Assembly (NCBI RefSeq): GCF_001187865.1 | Contig: NZ_LGIT01000009.1 | Location: 1,364,001 to 1,428,000 of the forward strand | DNA length: 64,000 nt | Direction of reading: 5' to 3' | Source: Klebsiella sp. RIT-PI-d | Lineage (GTDB): Bacteria > Pseudomonadota > Gammaproteobacteria > Enterobacterales > Enterobacteriaceae | In this document: positions 17,382 to 27,239 of the stretch, piece by piece | Position numbering within the stretch: position 1 is the first letter of the stretch | Layout of the letters: every line of letters begins with the position of its first letter | Notes under the pieces: model-generated | What the model saw: the letters and a program-made list of their open reading frames with translations, nothing else | What the model was told of the DNA's origin: nothing | Database searches by the model: none | Translations under genes and position numbers: made by a program

Positions 17382-18385
17382 GGCAGAAAAACCATGCCCG
17401 CAAGCGTCAGCCCTGCGGCTGTACCGATTAACATGGCGGGTTTACCTGCCACCAGCCGACCGCTGACGCTGGCCTCATGCAGGGCAGTCGGTATAGACGC
17501 TGCAACCTGATTACCATAGTGGCGATAAATGTCTATCAGCGTCGATTCTGGCACCCGCAGACGCTTGCGCATGTGCTCCAGCGATAAGTGACTGGCCTGA
17601 TGCGGCACCACCGTCGCGATCTCTGCAAGGCTGACGCCGCTTTTAGTTAACAGGCGGGCAAAGTAATCATCAATCAGGGAAGAGGCATAGCGGAACAGCG
17701 GTTTTCCCTGCATATGAAACAGAAAGTCGCTGTCGGTAATACCGGCGCGTGGGTTACGTCGCGTACCGCCGGCACGAATTTCACACAGTTCGCTGCCGTC
17801 CGGATACATTTCGATAAGGCTCGCCAGAATACCGGTCGCGCCGTCGCCCCGCTCAACAATAACGCACGCTGCGCCGTCGCCAAAAATTAATGAGGATTCT
17901 TCATGCGTCCAGTCAATACCACGCGAGGCAATATCCGCAGAGACAATCGCAATCCGCCGATAAGCACCGGTATTTAACAATCCGGCGGCCACTTCAAGAG
18001 CCGAAATAAAGCTGACGCAGCTGCTGTTGATATCAAAACCAGCCGTTCCGGCAGGCATTCCGGCCGCTTTTAAAATGTGCGTGGCGCTGCATGGAAGCGC
18101 CTGAATCGCAATCGCCGAGGCGCAAATCAGTAGATCAATTGATGAAGGAGAAAGGGAGGCAGCATCAAGGGCATGGTGCAATGCCTGCGCCGCCAGTTCA
18201 GCCTGGCTGGCATCATGCTCTGCGTGATAACGCCACACGATACCCGAGCGCTTTTCAACATAACCCTGCGGCTTGCCAAACCGGGTATCTAACGAAGATG
18301 AAGTGATGCGCGTCGGCGGCAGGGCTATTCCTGTTGAAATAATTTTTAGCGCTGCCTTAACGCCTGGATGCGATGAATACGCCAT
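17378..18385 (-). CDS. FabH/OleA-like 3-oxoacyl-ACP synthase III family condensing enzyme
   Basis: First gene of the accessory operon. The 335-residue thiolase-fold protein has the type III catalytic triad: Cys123 in FDINSSCVSF, His262 in PHQASH and Asn292 in YGNQVAAS. The family joins two acyl groups by Claisen condensation; FabH uses acetyl-CoA and malonyl-ACP, OleA two fatty acyl-CoAs. It is clearly not the housekeeping FabH, which lies elsewhere with fabD. The gene begins 55 bases after the narI terminator; no strong promoter is visible, only a weak TATATC at about 18422-18427 on the minus strand. Confidence 0.85.
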   Translation of the reverse strand: MAYSSHPGVKAALKIISTGIALPPTRITSSSLDTRFGKPQGYVEKRSGIVWRYHAEHDASQAELAAQALHHALDAASLSPSSIDLLICASAIAIQALPCSATHILKAAGMPAGTAGFDINSSCVSFISALEVAAGLLNTGAYRRIAIVSADIASRGIDWTHEESSLIFGDGAACVIVERGDGATGILASLIEMYPDGSELCEIRAGGTRRNPRAGITDSDFLFHMQGKPLFRYASSLIDDYFARLLTKSGVSLAEIATVVPHQASHLSLEHMRKRLRVPESTLIDIYRHYGNQVAASIPTALHEASVSGRLVAGKPAMLIGTAAGLTLAGMVFLP

Positions 18386-18439
18386 TCTGCTTTCACTTTC
18401 TCATTCCACGATTCGCTTCATGATATAGAAATAAAAAGC

Positions 18440-18470
18440 AAAAAAAACCCAGGAATATTAGTACCTGGGT
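18440..18470 (-). terminator. Rho-independent terminator after narI
   Basis: An ACCCAGG/CCTGGGT inverted repeat is followed on the minus strand by eight T residues. It separates the narGHJI transcript from the accessory operon on the same strand. Confidence 0.85.
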
Positions 18471-18491
18471 CCGTAAACGTATTGTTTTAAA

Positions 18492-19169
18492 TTAGCGGCG
18501 AGCGCGTACTATCTGATATTTGCGCGTCAGGTATTCCACCGGCGCGCTCCAGATATGCACCAGACGTGAGAACGGGAACAGGACGAACAGCGTCATGCCC
18601 AGTACCAGATGCATACGGAAGATAAAGGCTACTCCGTCGAGATGAGCAGATGCGCCGCCGTGGAACGTTACCACCGATTGCGCCCAGCCGACCAGCTTCA
18701 TCATCTCACTGCCGTCCATATGCTGCGCGGAGAAAGGAATGGTTAGCAGACCGAGCGTGCACTGGACCATCAGCAGGGTCAGGATCAGAATATCGGCTCC
18801 GGTAGTGGTGGCCCGGATACGCGGGCTGAACAGGCGGCGTTTCAGTAACAGCAGTCCGCCGACCAGAGTCATGACGCCGCAGGCACCGCCGGCAATCATC
18901 GCCATTTTCTGCTTCACCTCAACCGGTAAAAATCCTTCATACATCCAGTGAGGGGTCAGCATACCGAGCAGATGCCCGGCGAAAATCCCAAGAATACCGA
19001 TGTGAAACAGGTTTGAAGCCATGTTCATCCCTTTACGATCCAGCATCTGACTGGAGCCTGCACGCCAGCTATATTGACCATAGTCATAACGCAGCCAGCT
19101 ACCAACCAGAAATATCGTGCCCGCCATATAGGGATAGATATCGAAGAAGAACATATTCAGAAATTGCAT
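18492..19169 (-). CDS. narI: Respiratory nitrate reductase 1 gamma subunit (cytochrome b)
   Basis: Membrane subunit of nitrate reductase A that oxidises quinol and passes electrons to NarH. The 225 residues equal the K-12 length, with five membrane segments and the haem-ligand histidines in [23 protein letters not shown] and FRMHLVLG. It ends the narGHJI operon and overlaps the narJ stop by one base. Confidence 0.97.
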   Translation of the reverse strand: MQFLNMFFFDIYPYMAGTIFLVGSWLRYDYGQYSWRAGSSQMLDRKGMNMASNLFHIGILGIFAGHLLGMLTPHWMYEGFLPVEVKQKMAMIAGGACGVMTLVGGLLLLKRRLFSPRIRATTTGADILILTLLMVQCTLGLLTIPFSAQHMDGSEMMKLVGWAQSVVTFHGGASAHLDGVAFIFRMHLVLGMTLFVLFPFSRLVHIWSAPVEYLTRKYQIVRARR

Positions 19170-19879
19170 TATTGCTGTCCTCCAGTGGAGAGATTCAGAT
19201 ATTGCGGGGCCACGGCACCGGCAAAACGACGCTGGTGCGCGGCGATTTCCGACTCACCGCAGCCCTGGTCGGCAAAGAACTTAACTTGTTCTTCTTCCCA
19301 CACCGCATCCAGCGCCTGCGGGGTATCATCGCGCGCTTCATCGGCGATCTTCTCCGCCACTTTGGCATTGTCAATGGCGGTATTGGCCAGCGTCAGCAGC
19401 AGCTCGAACAGTACCGCATAGCGGCTTTCCCGCTGTGTCAGTCGCGCACTCAGCAAGGCCAGAATCGGCGCAATATCCTGTAAGCCGCCCAACGCCTCTT
19501 CAACCGGCAACTGTGCCAGATACTCAAGATAGAGCGGCAGATGATCCGGCAGCTCACGGCTGTCGAGATGCAGACCGTGCTGCTCATACTGTGCCATCAA
19601 ATCCACCATCGCCTGGCCGCGATCGCGGGACTCACCGTGGACATGTTCAAACAGCAACAGCGACGTGGCGCGACCGCGATCGAACAGTTCGCTATAAGCA
19701 GACTGCACATCAAGCAGATCCTGAGAGGTTAAATCGCGCAGAAAAATGCCCAGTTTTTGCGCGTCATCTTTACTGAGGTTTTCCGATGATGCCAGCGCCT
19801 CAAACAGTTCCTGCTGATGCTGCCACAGGGCAGCATCCGGGTATTCGAGCAGGCGCGAAACAATGACAAGTTCGATCAT
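19169..19879 (-). CDS. narJ: Nitrate reductase molybdenum cofactor assembly chaperone
   Basis: Cytoplasmic chaperone that binds apo-NarG and promotes insertion of the molybdenum cofactor before membrane attachment; it is not part of the final enzyme. A 236-residue all-helical TorD/NarJ-family protein beginning [15 protein letters not shown]. The gene overlaps narH by 4 bases and touches narI. Confidence 0.96.
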   Translation of the reverse strand: MIELVIVSRLLEYPDAALWQHQQELFEALASSENLSKDDAQKLGIFLRDLTSQDLLDVQSAYSELFDRGRATSLLLFEHVHGESRDRGQAMVDLMAQYEQHGLHLDSRELPDHLPLYLEYLAQLPVEEALGGLQDIAPILALLSARLTQRESRYAVLFELLLTLANTAIDNAKVAEKIADEARDDTPQALDAVWEEEQVKFFADQGCGESEIAAHQRRFAGAVAPQYLNLSTGGQQ

Positions 19880-21411
19880 TGGTGCGGCTCCGTTTTGGTG
19901 GTCACATCGATAGCATCAATGCGACGGCTGTTAAACAGGTTGAATTTGCTGTCAGAACCGTGGCAACCGTCACCGAAGGTGAAGCCACAACCGCTCTTCT
20001 CAGGAAATGCGTCACGCGCCAGTTCGCGGTGGCTACTGGGGATCACAAAGCGATCTTCGTAGTTAGCAATCGCCAGGTAGCGATACATTTCCTGCGCCTG
20101 GGCTTCACTCAAACCCACCTCTTCAAGGGCGCGGGTATCAAGCTTGCCGTCCACCGTTTCAGCACGTTTGTAGTGACGCATCGCCAGCATCCGCTTCAGC
20201 GCCAGCAGCACCGGTTTGGTGTCGCCTGCCGTCAGCATATTTGCCAGGTATTCAACCGGGATACGCAGGCTGTCCACGTCAGGCAGAATGCCGTTACTTC
20301 CCAGTTCGCCAGCATCCGCCGCCGACTGAATAGGTGACAGCGGCGGAACATACCAGACCATCGGCAGCGTACGGTATTCCGGGTGCAGCGGCAGGGCCAG
20401 CTTCCAGTCCATCGCCATTTTATACACCGGCGACTGCTGCGCGGCATCGATGACGCTCTGCGGTACACCATCTTTCAGCGCCTGCGCTATCACCGCCGGA
20501 TCGTTCGGATTCAGGAAAATCCCCAGCTGACGCTCATAGAGATCTTTCTCACTCTCGGTGCTTGCCGCCTGCTCAATCGCATCGGCGTCATACAGCAGCA
20601 CGCCGAGGTAGCGAATACGTCCCACGCAGGTCTCGGAGCACACGGTCGGCTGGCCGGCTTCGATGCGCGGATAGCAGAAAATGCACTTCTCGGACTTACC
20701 GCTCTTCCAGTTGAAGTAGATTTTTTTATACGGGCAGCCGGTGATGCACATCCGCCAGCCGCGGCATTTGTCCTGATCGATAAGCACAATGCCGTCTTCT
20801 TCACGCTTATAAATCGCCCCGCTCGGACAGGTCGCAACGCACGCCGGGTTAAGACAGTGCTCGCACAAACGCGGCAGATACATCATGAAGGTGTTTTCGA
20901 ACTGGCCGTACATCGCCTTCTGCATATTGTGGAAGTTCTGATCTTTGGCGCGTTTCTCAAACTCGCCGCCGAGGATCTCTTCCCAGTTCGGACCGGTGGT
21001 GATTTTGTTCATCCGCTGACCGGTGATCAACGAGCGCGGACGGGCAATCGGCTGATGCTTCCCTTCCGGCGCGTTATGCAGATGCTGATAGTCATAGTCG
21101 AACGGCTCATAATAATCATCAATGCCCGGCAGATGCGGGTTAGCGAAGATTTTACCCAGCAGCAGCGCACGATTGCCCATCCGCGGTTGCAGTTTGCCGT
21201 TGATTTTACGGATCCAGCCGCCTTTCCATTTGTCCTGGTTTTCCCACTGCTGCGGATAACCGGTACCGGGTTTACTTTCGACGTTATTAAACCACGCGTA
21301 CTCCATCCCCTCGCGGCTGGTCCAGACGTTTTTGCAGGTGACCGAGCAGGTGTGACAGCCGATGCATTTATCAAGATTCAGCACCATGCCGACTTGTGAA
21401 CGAATTTTCAT
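19876..21411 (-). CDS. narH: Respiratory nitrate reductase 1 beta subunit
   Basis: Iron-sulfur subunit carrying electrons from NarI haem to NarG. The 511-residue protein has four ferredoxin-type cysteine clusters: CIGCHTCSVTCK at 16-27, CEHCLNPACVATCPSG, CRGWRMCITGCPYKK (a Trp-containing cluster that binds 3Fe-4S) and CIFCYPRIEAG. The order and length match the E. coli subunit. Overlaps narG and narJ by 4 bases each. Confidence 0.97.
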   Translation of the reverse strand: MKIRSQVGMVLNLDKCIGCHTCSVTCKNVWTSREGMEYAWFNNVESKPGTGYPQQWENQDKWKGGWIRKINGKLQPRMGNRALLLGKIFANPHLPGIDDYYEPFDYDYQHLHNAPEGKHQPIARPRSLITGQRMNKITTGPNWEEILGGEFEKRAKDQNFHNMQKAMYGQFENTFMMYLPRLCEHCLNPACVATCPSGAIYKREEDGIVLIDQDKCRGWRMCITGCPYKKIYFNWKSGKSEKCIFCYPRIEAGQPTVCSETCVGRIRYLGVLLYDADAIEQAASTESEKDLYERQLGIFLNPNDPAVIAQALKDGVPQSVIDAAQQSPVYKMAMDWKLALPLHPEYRTLPMVWYVPPLSPIQSAADAGELGSNGILPDVDSLRIPVEYLANMLTAGDTKPVLLALKRMLAMRHYKRAETVDGKLDTRALEEVGLSEAQAQEMYRYLAIANYEDRFVIPSSHRELARDAFPEKSGCGFTFGDGCHGSDSKFNLFNSRRIDAIDVTTKTEPHQ

Positions 21412-24400
21412 TTTACGCTCTCCTGTACCTGGTCATTGCCTTCGCCATCCAGCCAGTTAATATTTTTCATCTTACGCACCACCACGAACTCATCACGGTT
21501 GGAGCCGACGGTGCCGTAGTAGTTAAAGCCGTAGGCCAGCTGCGCGTAACCGCCAATCATATGGGTCGGTTTCGGGCTGATACGGGTGACGGAGTTATGG
21601 ATCCCGCCACGCTGACCGGTGATCTCCGACCCCGGCAGGTTCACGATACGCTCCTGCGCGTGGTACATCATGGTCATCCCCGCCGGTACGCGCTGGCTCA
21701 CTACCGCACGTGCGGTGAGCGCACCGTTGCTGTTAAACACTTCGATCCAGTCGTTATCTTCAATGCCCAGATCGTTGGCATCCGCTTCGCTCATCCACAC
21801 AATTGGACCGCCGCGCGACAATGTCAGCATCAGCAGATTGTCGCTATAGGTGGAGTGGATACCCCACTTCTGATGCGGCGTCAGGAAGTTCAGCGCTTTC
21901 TCCGGATTACCGTTGGATTTCTCACCCATTACTGCTTTTACTGAGCGAGTATCAATCGGTGGACGATAAACCAGCAGGCTTTCACCGAAATCACGCATCC
22001 ACTGATGATCCTGATACAGCTGTTGGCGGCCGGACAGGGTGCGCCACGGGATCAGCTCGTGCACGTTGGTGTATCCGGCGTTATACGACACGTGTTCATC
22101 TTCAAGGCCGGACCAGGTCGGACTGGAGATAATTTTACGCGGCTGCGCCTGAATATCGCGGAAGCGAATTTTCTCGTCTTCTTTATTCAGCGCCAGATGG
22201 GTATGATCGCGACCGGTAAACTCACTTAATGCAGCCCAGGCTTTTACCGCTACCTGACCGTTAGTTTCCGGTGCCAGGGTGAGGATCATCTCTGCGGCGT
22301 CAATCGCCGAGTTCAGCATCGGCTGACCTTTTGCCGGCCCCTCTGCTTTGGTGTAATTAAGCTTACGCAGCAGATCCATTTCACTCTGCGTATTCCAGGC
22401 AATGCCTTTACCACCGTTACCGATTTTGTCCATCAACGGACCGATGGAGGTAAAGCGCTCGTACGTGGCCGGATAATCACGCTCAACGGTCATGATATGC
22501 GGCGCAGTCACGCCCGGGATCAGATCGCATTCGCCTTTTTTCCAGTCTTTAACATCCAGCGGCTGCGCCAGTTCAGCGGCGGAGTCATGTTGAATGGGCA
22601 GCGTAACAACGTCAGTTTCTTTGCCCAGATGCCCGACGCAGACTTCAGAGAATGTCTTCGCGATACCCTTATAGATATCCCAGTCGCTTTTTGATTCCCA
22701 CGCCGGATCAACCGCGGCAGACAGCGGATGAATAAACGGATGCATATCCGAGGTATTCATGTCGTCTTTTTCATACCAGGTGGCGGTCGGCAGCACGATG
22801 TCTGAATAGAGACAGGTGCTCGACAGACGGAAGTCGAGAGTGACAACCAGGTCGAGTTTGCCGTCAAGGCCGTTATCGCGCCATTCCACTTCTTCTGGTT
22901 TAACGCCGCCCTGTTTGCCCAGATCTTTACCCTGAATACCGTTTTCGGTGCCCAGCAGATACTTCAGCATGTACTCATGGCCTTTACCGGAAGAGCCGAG
23001 CAGGTTTGAGCGCCAGATAAACAGGTTACGCGGATGGTTTTTACCGTTTTCCGGCTGCTCAGCCGCAAAGCGGATCGAGCCTTCTTTCAGCGATTTCACG
23101 GTATAATCGACCGCCGTCATCCCGGCTTTTTCCGCTTCACGAGCAATGTACAGCGGGTTAGTGCCTAACTGTGGCGCAGAGGGTAACCAGCCCATACGCT
23201 CGGCGCGAACGTTGAAGTCAATCAGATGCCCGGTGTAACGCGCCGGATCGGCCAGCGGAGAGAGCAGCTCTTTCGCCGTCAGCGATTCATAACGCCACTG
23301 GCTGGAGTGGTTATAGAAGTAAGAGGTGCTGTTCATGTGGCGCGGCGGACGCTGCCAGTCAAGGGCAAACGCCAGCGGTTGCCAGCCGGTTTGCGGACGC
23401 AGTTTTTCCTGGCCCACATAGTGCGCCCAGCCGCCGCCGCTTTGACCAACGCAGCCGCAGAAAATCAGCATATTAATCAGACCACGGTAGTTCATATCCA
23501 TGTGATACCAGTGGTTCATCCCGGCACCGACGATAATCATCGAACGACCGTGCGTTTTGTCGGCGTTATCAGCAAATTCGCGAGCGGTGCGAATAATATT
23601 TGCGCGCGCTACACCGGTAATTTTTTCAGCCCATGCCGGCGTGTAAGCTTTGATCTCGTCATAGCTGCTGGCGCAATTATCATCGCCCAGCCCCCGCTCC
23701 AGACCGTAGTTTGCCAGCGTCAAATCATAAACTGTGGTTACCAGAGCCGTACTGCCATCCGCCAGTTGCAGACGTTTTACCGGCAGTTTATGCAGCAAAA
23801 TGTTTTGCAGCTCAACTTTATTGAAATGCTCGGTACCTTCCCCACCAAAGTACGGGAAGCCCACTTCTGCGATATCGTCATGACTGCCCAGCAGACTGAG
23901 ATTCAGCTCAGCCTCTTTGCCTGAGGTACCATCACGTTGTTCAAGGTTCCATTTGCCTTTTTCACCCCAGCGGAAACCAATTGAGCCATTGGGTGCGATC
24001 ATCTCGCCGTTGCTGGCGACAGCCACGGTTTTCCACTGTGGATTATTCTCCTGGCCCAACGCATCCACCAGATCGGCGGCGCGCAGCATACGACCTGCGG
24101 CATAATAACCGTCGCGCGCTTCCAGCATCACCAGCATCGGCATGTCGGTATAGCGGCGAACATAGTCGGTAAAGTACTGGCTTGGGTTGTCGAGATGGAA
24201 TTCGCGCAGCATGACGTGGCCCATTGCCATTGCCATCGCGGCGTCGGTACCCTGTTTGGGTGCCAGCCACAGATCGCAGAGCTTGGCGATTTCGGCATAG
24301 TCCGGGGTGATGGCCACAGTCTTGGTGCCTTTATACCGAACTTCAGTAAAGAAGTGGGCATCCGGAGTACGCGTCTGCGGAACGTTTGACCCCCAGGCAA

Positions 24401-25151
24401 TGATATAGCTGGAGTTGTACCAGTCGGCGGATTCCGGCACGTCAGTTTGCTCGCCCCAGGTCATCGGCGACGCAGGCGGCAGGTCGCAATACCAGTCATA
24501 GAAGCTCAGGCAGGTACCGCCAATAAGCGACAGATAACGTGCGCCGGAGGCATAAGAAACCATCGACATCGCCGGGATCGGCGAGAAGCCCGCTACGCGG
24601 TCGGGGCCGTAGGTTTTCACGGTATAGACGTTAGACGCCGCAATCAGTTCGTTAACCTCCTGCCAGGAGGAGCGGACGAAGCCGCCGCGACCACGTGCCT
24701 GTTTAAAACTTTTGGCTTTATCGCTGTCTTCAATAATGGACGCCCAGGCATCAACCGGATCGCTGTGCTGGACTTTCGCTTCGCGCCACATTTTCATCAG
24801 CCGTTTGCGCATCAGCGGATATTTCAGACGGTTTGCACTGTAGAGATACCAGGAGTAGCTGGCCCCGCGCGGACAGCCACGAGGTTCATGGTTTGGCATA
24901 TCCGGACGCGTACGTGGGTAGTCGGTCTGCTGCGTTTCCCAGGTCACCAGACCGCTTTTTACATAGATTTTCCAGCTGCATGAGCCGGTGCAGTTTACGC
25001 CGTGGGTAGAACGCACCACTTTGTCGTGCTGCCAGCGCTGGCGATAGCCTTCCTCCCAGTCGCGGTTGGTCTCAAGAAGCTGTCCATGCCCGTCGGCAAC
25101 AGTCTCACCCTTCTGTTTGAAGTAGCGAAACCTGTCCAGGAATTTACTCAT
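21408..25151 (-). CDS. narG: Respiratory nitrate reductase 1 alpha subunit
   Basis: Catalytic subunit (1247 residues) that reduces nitrate to nitrite at a Mo-bisMGD centre on the cytoplasmic face. The N-terminus has the vestigial Tat-like start and the FS0 cluster region HGVNCTGSCSWKIYV with one His and Cys ligands. NCTGSC, DYPRTRPD and the Mo-ligand Asp region SYIIAWGSN are all present. Anaerobic, nitrate-induced expression is expected from the FNR and NarL sites upstream. An AGGAGAG ribosome-binding site precedes the ATG. Confidence 0.98.
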   Translation of the reverse strand: MSKFLDRFRYFKQKGETVADGHGQLLETNRDWEEGYRQRWQHDKVVRSTHGVNCTGSCSWKIYVKSGLVTWETQQTDYPRTRPDMPNHEPRGCPRGASYSWYLYSANRLKYPLMRKRLMKMWREAKVQHSDPVDAWASIIEDSDKAKSFKQARGRGGFVRSSWQEVNELIAASNVYTVKTYGPDRVAGFSPIPAMSMVSYASGARYLSLIGGTCLSFYDWYCDLPPASPMTWGEQTDVPESADWYNSSYIIAWGSNVPQTRTPDAHFFTEVRYKGTKTVAITPDYAEIAKLCDLWLAPKQGTDAAMAMAMGHVMLREFHLDNPSQYFTDYVRRYTDMPMLVMLEARDGYYAAGRMLRAADLVDALGQENNPQWKTVAVASNGEMIAPNGSIGFRWGEKGKWNLEQRDGTSGKEAELNLSLLGSHDDIAEVGFPYFGGEGTEHFNKVELQNILLHKLPVKRLQLADGSTALVTTVYDLTLANYGLERGLGDDNCASSYDEIKAYTPAWAEKITGVARANIIRTAREFADNADKTHGRSMIIVGAGMNHWYHMDMNYRGLINMLIFCGCVGQSGGGWAHYVGQEKLRPQTGWQPLAFALDWQRPPRHMNSTSYFYNHSSQWRYESLTAKELLSPLADPARYTGHLIDFNVRAERMGWLPSAPQLGTNPLYIAREAEKAGMTAVDYTVKSLKEGSIRFAAEQPENGKNHPRNLFIWRSNLLGSSGKGHEYMLKYLLGTENGIQGKDLGKQGGVKPEEVEWRDNGLDGKLDLVVTLDFRLSSTCLYSDIVLPTATWYEKDDMNTSDMHPFIHPLSAAVDPAWESKSDWDIYKGIAKTFSEVCVGHLGKETDVVTLPIQHDSAAELAQPLDVKDWKKGECDLIPGVTAPHIMTVERDYPATYERFTSIGPLMDKIGNGGKGIAWNTQSEMDLLRKLNYTKAEGPAKGQPMLNSAIDAAEMILTLAPETNGQVAVKAWAALSEFTGRDHTHLALNKEDEKIRFRDIQAQPRKIISSPTWSGLEDEHVSYNAGYTNVHELIPWRTLSGRQQLYQDHQWMRDFGESLLVYRPPIDTRSVKAVMGEKSNGNPEKALNFLTPHQKWGIHSTYSDNLLMLTLSRGGPIVWMSEADANDLGIEDNDWIEVFNSNGALTARAVVSQRVPAGMTMMYHAQERIVNLPGSEITGQRGGIHNSVTRISPKPTHMIGGYAQLAYGFNYYGTVGSNRDEFVVVRKMKNINWLDGEGNDQVQESVK

Positions 25152-25531
25152 CTGGTCTCTCCTGTGTGGAGCCTGGCGGCTCTCTGATAAATCGACATTG
25201 CTGAATATGGGCTGAAATTAACCTTTTGAAACATCGGGGGAATTGACGGCGATCAATGCGTGACGGGTTCTTGATTGAGCAAAAATTAACAACTACTCCT
25301 AAAGTGGCATAAAATCTTATTTTCCAAGCCTTTGATTTAAATAATTTTTTTGATTACTGGATCTGATTTCGTGAGCCTTTTTCATTTCACCGGGTATTAG
25401 GGGGTAGACCCACCTTCATGAAAAACCAGGTGCCGCTGCCGCCGCGATGAATATTGTCCGCTTAATAAGTATGTTGTAACTAATTGGCAAATAAAAAAAG
25501 CGCGGCTTTCACCGCGCAGGATAATCAAACA
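25152..25531 (-). promoter_or_regulatory. narG upstream control region
   Basis: A 380-bp spacer between narK and narG. An FNR-type dyad TTGACGGCGATCAA at 25243-25256 has one mismatch to TTGAT-N4-ATCAA, and its centre is about 98 bases before the narG ATG. A NarL heptamer TACTCCT is at 25294-25300, and a GGGGGTA half-site lies further upstream near 25400. In K-12 FNR, IHF and NarL act together at this promoter with the distal NarL site near -195, which fits this layout. Confidence 0.7.
25493..25518 (-). terminator. Rho-independent terminator of narK
   Basis: A GCGCGGTGAAAGCCGCGC-type hairpin is followed by a run of T on the minus strand, 14 bases after the narK stop. Confidence 0.85.
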
Positions 25532-26929
25532 TTACTTGTTATTATATTTTTTACGTCCGTATACCACCCACGTGATTGCTACGCAGGCAATATAGAACAC
25601 GAGGAACACCTTCATCGCCCCGGCTGGTGAGCCAGTAAGCGCCAGAGAGGTACCAAATGCTTTAGGAATAAAGAAACCGCCGATGGCCCCAATTGCGGAG
25701 ATAAAACCCAGCGCGGCTGCGGTATCCGTTGCGGCCTCGCGTGTTGCCTGCTCGTCGGTGCCACCCGCCGCTTTAACCCGCTCTACGGTCATTTTACGGA
25801 ACAGGAACGCAATCATCTGAAAACTGGACCCGCTTCCCAGACCGGCGGTTAAGAACAGCAGCAGGAAGACGCCAAAGAAGGCAATAAAATTACCGTCGCT
25901 GCCGGCAGACGGCAAGGTCAGGAACAGCAGTCCGCTGAAAATCGCCATAAAGATAAAGTTGACCAGGGTGACGCGGATCCCGCCCAGGCGGTCGGACATC
26001 GCTCCGCCAACGGAACGTGCCAGCGCGCCCACCAGCGGACCAAAAAAGGCAAAGTGCAGAACGTTAACCTCCGGGAACTGTGTTTTAGACAGCATGGCAA
26101 AGCCTGCTGAAAACCCGATAAATGAGCCGAAGGTGGCCAGATACAGAAAACCAAGTATCCAGAGGTGCCCGCGTTTAAGCACCGGCAACTGGGATCGGAA
26201 AGAAGCCTTAGAAGTCGCCAGTTCATTCATGCCAAACCAGGCCGCAAGGGTAAATACCATTAAAAAAGGCACCCAGATCCAGGCGGCATTTTCGAGATAA
26301 AGAAGAGAGCCATCCGGCTGTTCGACCCCGGTTCCGCCAAAAACAGCAAAAATAGAGAGTGAAATGGCCAGCGGCGCAATCAGTTGCATTACACTGACGC
26401 CAAGATTACCAAATCCGCCGTTAATGCCTAATGCCCCGCCCTGTTTTTGTTTGGGAAAGAAGAAGCTGATATTGGCCATACTTGAAGCAAAGTTTGCTCC
26501 GGCAAATCCGCACAGCAGAGCGATAATAATAAACGTGCTAAACGGCGTGGAGGTATCCTGCACGGCAAATCCCAACCAGATGCACGGGATCACCAGTATA
26601 CCGGTACTGAATGCCGTCCAGCGGCGCCCTCCGAAAACGGGCACCATAAAGGAGTAAGGAACACGCAGCAGCGCCCCGGAAACCGACGGTAGTGCCGTCA
26701 GCATGAACAGCTCATCGGTTGTGAAATTAAATCCGACCTTATTAAGATTGACCGCCACTGCACTAAACAACATCCAGACGCAAAAAGCCAACAATAGACA
26801 GGGAACGGAGATCCACAAATTGCGGCTGGCCACACGGTGGCCCTGCTGCTGCCAGAATTGCGGATCTTCCGGACGCCAGTCGGTAATAACCGAGCCAGAA
26901 TCCCGGGTCGGGACGCTTGAGTGACTCAT
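25532..26929 (-). CDS. narK: Nitrate/nitrite antiporter
   Basis: MFS transporter of about 12 membrane helices that exchanges nitrate for nitrite across the inner membrane. The two nitrate-signature glycine-rich stretches (GFAGANFASSMANISFFFP and GLGSGSSFQMIAFLFRK) and the substrate Arg in ALLRVPYSF are present. The start is taken at the ATG (MSHSSVPT) because AGAGG lies just upstream and E. coli NarK starts the same way; a GTG two codons earlier is the alternative. 465 residues. Transcribed toward narG as a separate unit. Confidence 0.96.
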   Translation of the reverse strand: MSHSSVPTRDSGSVITDWRPEDPQFWQQQGHRVASRNLWISVPCLLLAFCVWMLFSAVAVNLNKVGFNFTTDELFMLTALPSVSGALLRVPYSFMVPVFGGRRWTAFSTGILVIPCIWLGFAVQDTSTPFSTFIIIALLCGFAGANFASSMANISFFFPKQKQGGALGINGGFGNLGVSVMQLIAPLAISLSIFAVFGGTGVEQPDGSLLYLENAAWIWVPFLMVFTLAAWFGMNELATSKASFRSQLPVLKRGHLWILGFLYLATFGSFIGFSAGFAMLSKTQFPEVNVLHFAFFGPLVGALARSVGGAMSDRLGGIRVTLVNFIFMAIFSGLLFLTLPSAGSDGNFIAFFGVFLLLFLTAGLGSGSSFQMIAFLFRKMTVERVKAAGGTDEQATREAATDTAAALGFISAIGAIGGFFIPKAFGTSLALTGSPAGAMKVFLVFYIACVAITWVVYGRKKYNNK

Positions 26930-26989
26930 AGACACCTCTGATTATGAATATTTACCTCAGACACCATAGGGTTTCTCACCGGAGGTAAG

Positions 26990-27003
26990 TTGATATAAAT
27001 CAA
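26990..27003 (-). promoter_or_regulatory. FNR-binding site of the narK promoter
   Basis: TTGATATAAATCAA is a perfect match to TTGAT-N4-ATCAA. Its centre is about 41.5 bases from a start site near 26955, with a -10-like TATGGT at 26963-26968 on the minus strand. This is the class II FNR arrangement. Confidence 0.85.
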
Positions 27004-27145
27004 AGGAAAAGTCAGACATATCAGGATGCTAAAATAGCGATCACTCTTAATGAGTAGAGTAAAGCGGTAAAAAAGATGTGGTTTTTCACCGTCCTGTCAG
27101 AATTTACTCATTATCTATTCTCACACTCCTGACTTCTGGCAATAA

Positions 27146-27179
27146 AGGAGTAATCCTTTAGAGGTATGGGTATACTCCG
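27146..27179. promoter_or_regulatory. Cluster of NarL-type heptamers between narK and narX
   Basis: Four TACYNNT-like heptamers lie within 34 bases: AGGAGTA (27146), AGAGGTA (27160), ATGGGTA (27166) and TACTCCG (27173). They sit about 190 bases before narK and 60 before narX, so they could serve either gene. Confidence 0.55.
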
Positions 27180-27239
27180 GGTGATGTTTCAGAATAGCCG
27201 CACGCCCGGAACACAATCCCGGTCAGGAGCCCTTTCCTC

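Noticed and set aside
18386..18491. Possible right attachment site for the accessory operon
   Set aside because: No copy of the tRNA-Tyr 3' end or of the 63-bp repeats is present there; only the narI terminator is found.
20383..21399. 338-codon open frame antisense to narH
   Set aside because: Shadow of the GC-rich narH codons; narH has full conserved cysteine clusters and the antisense frame has no recognisable domain.
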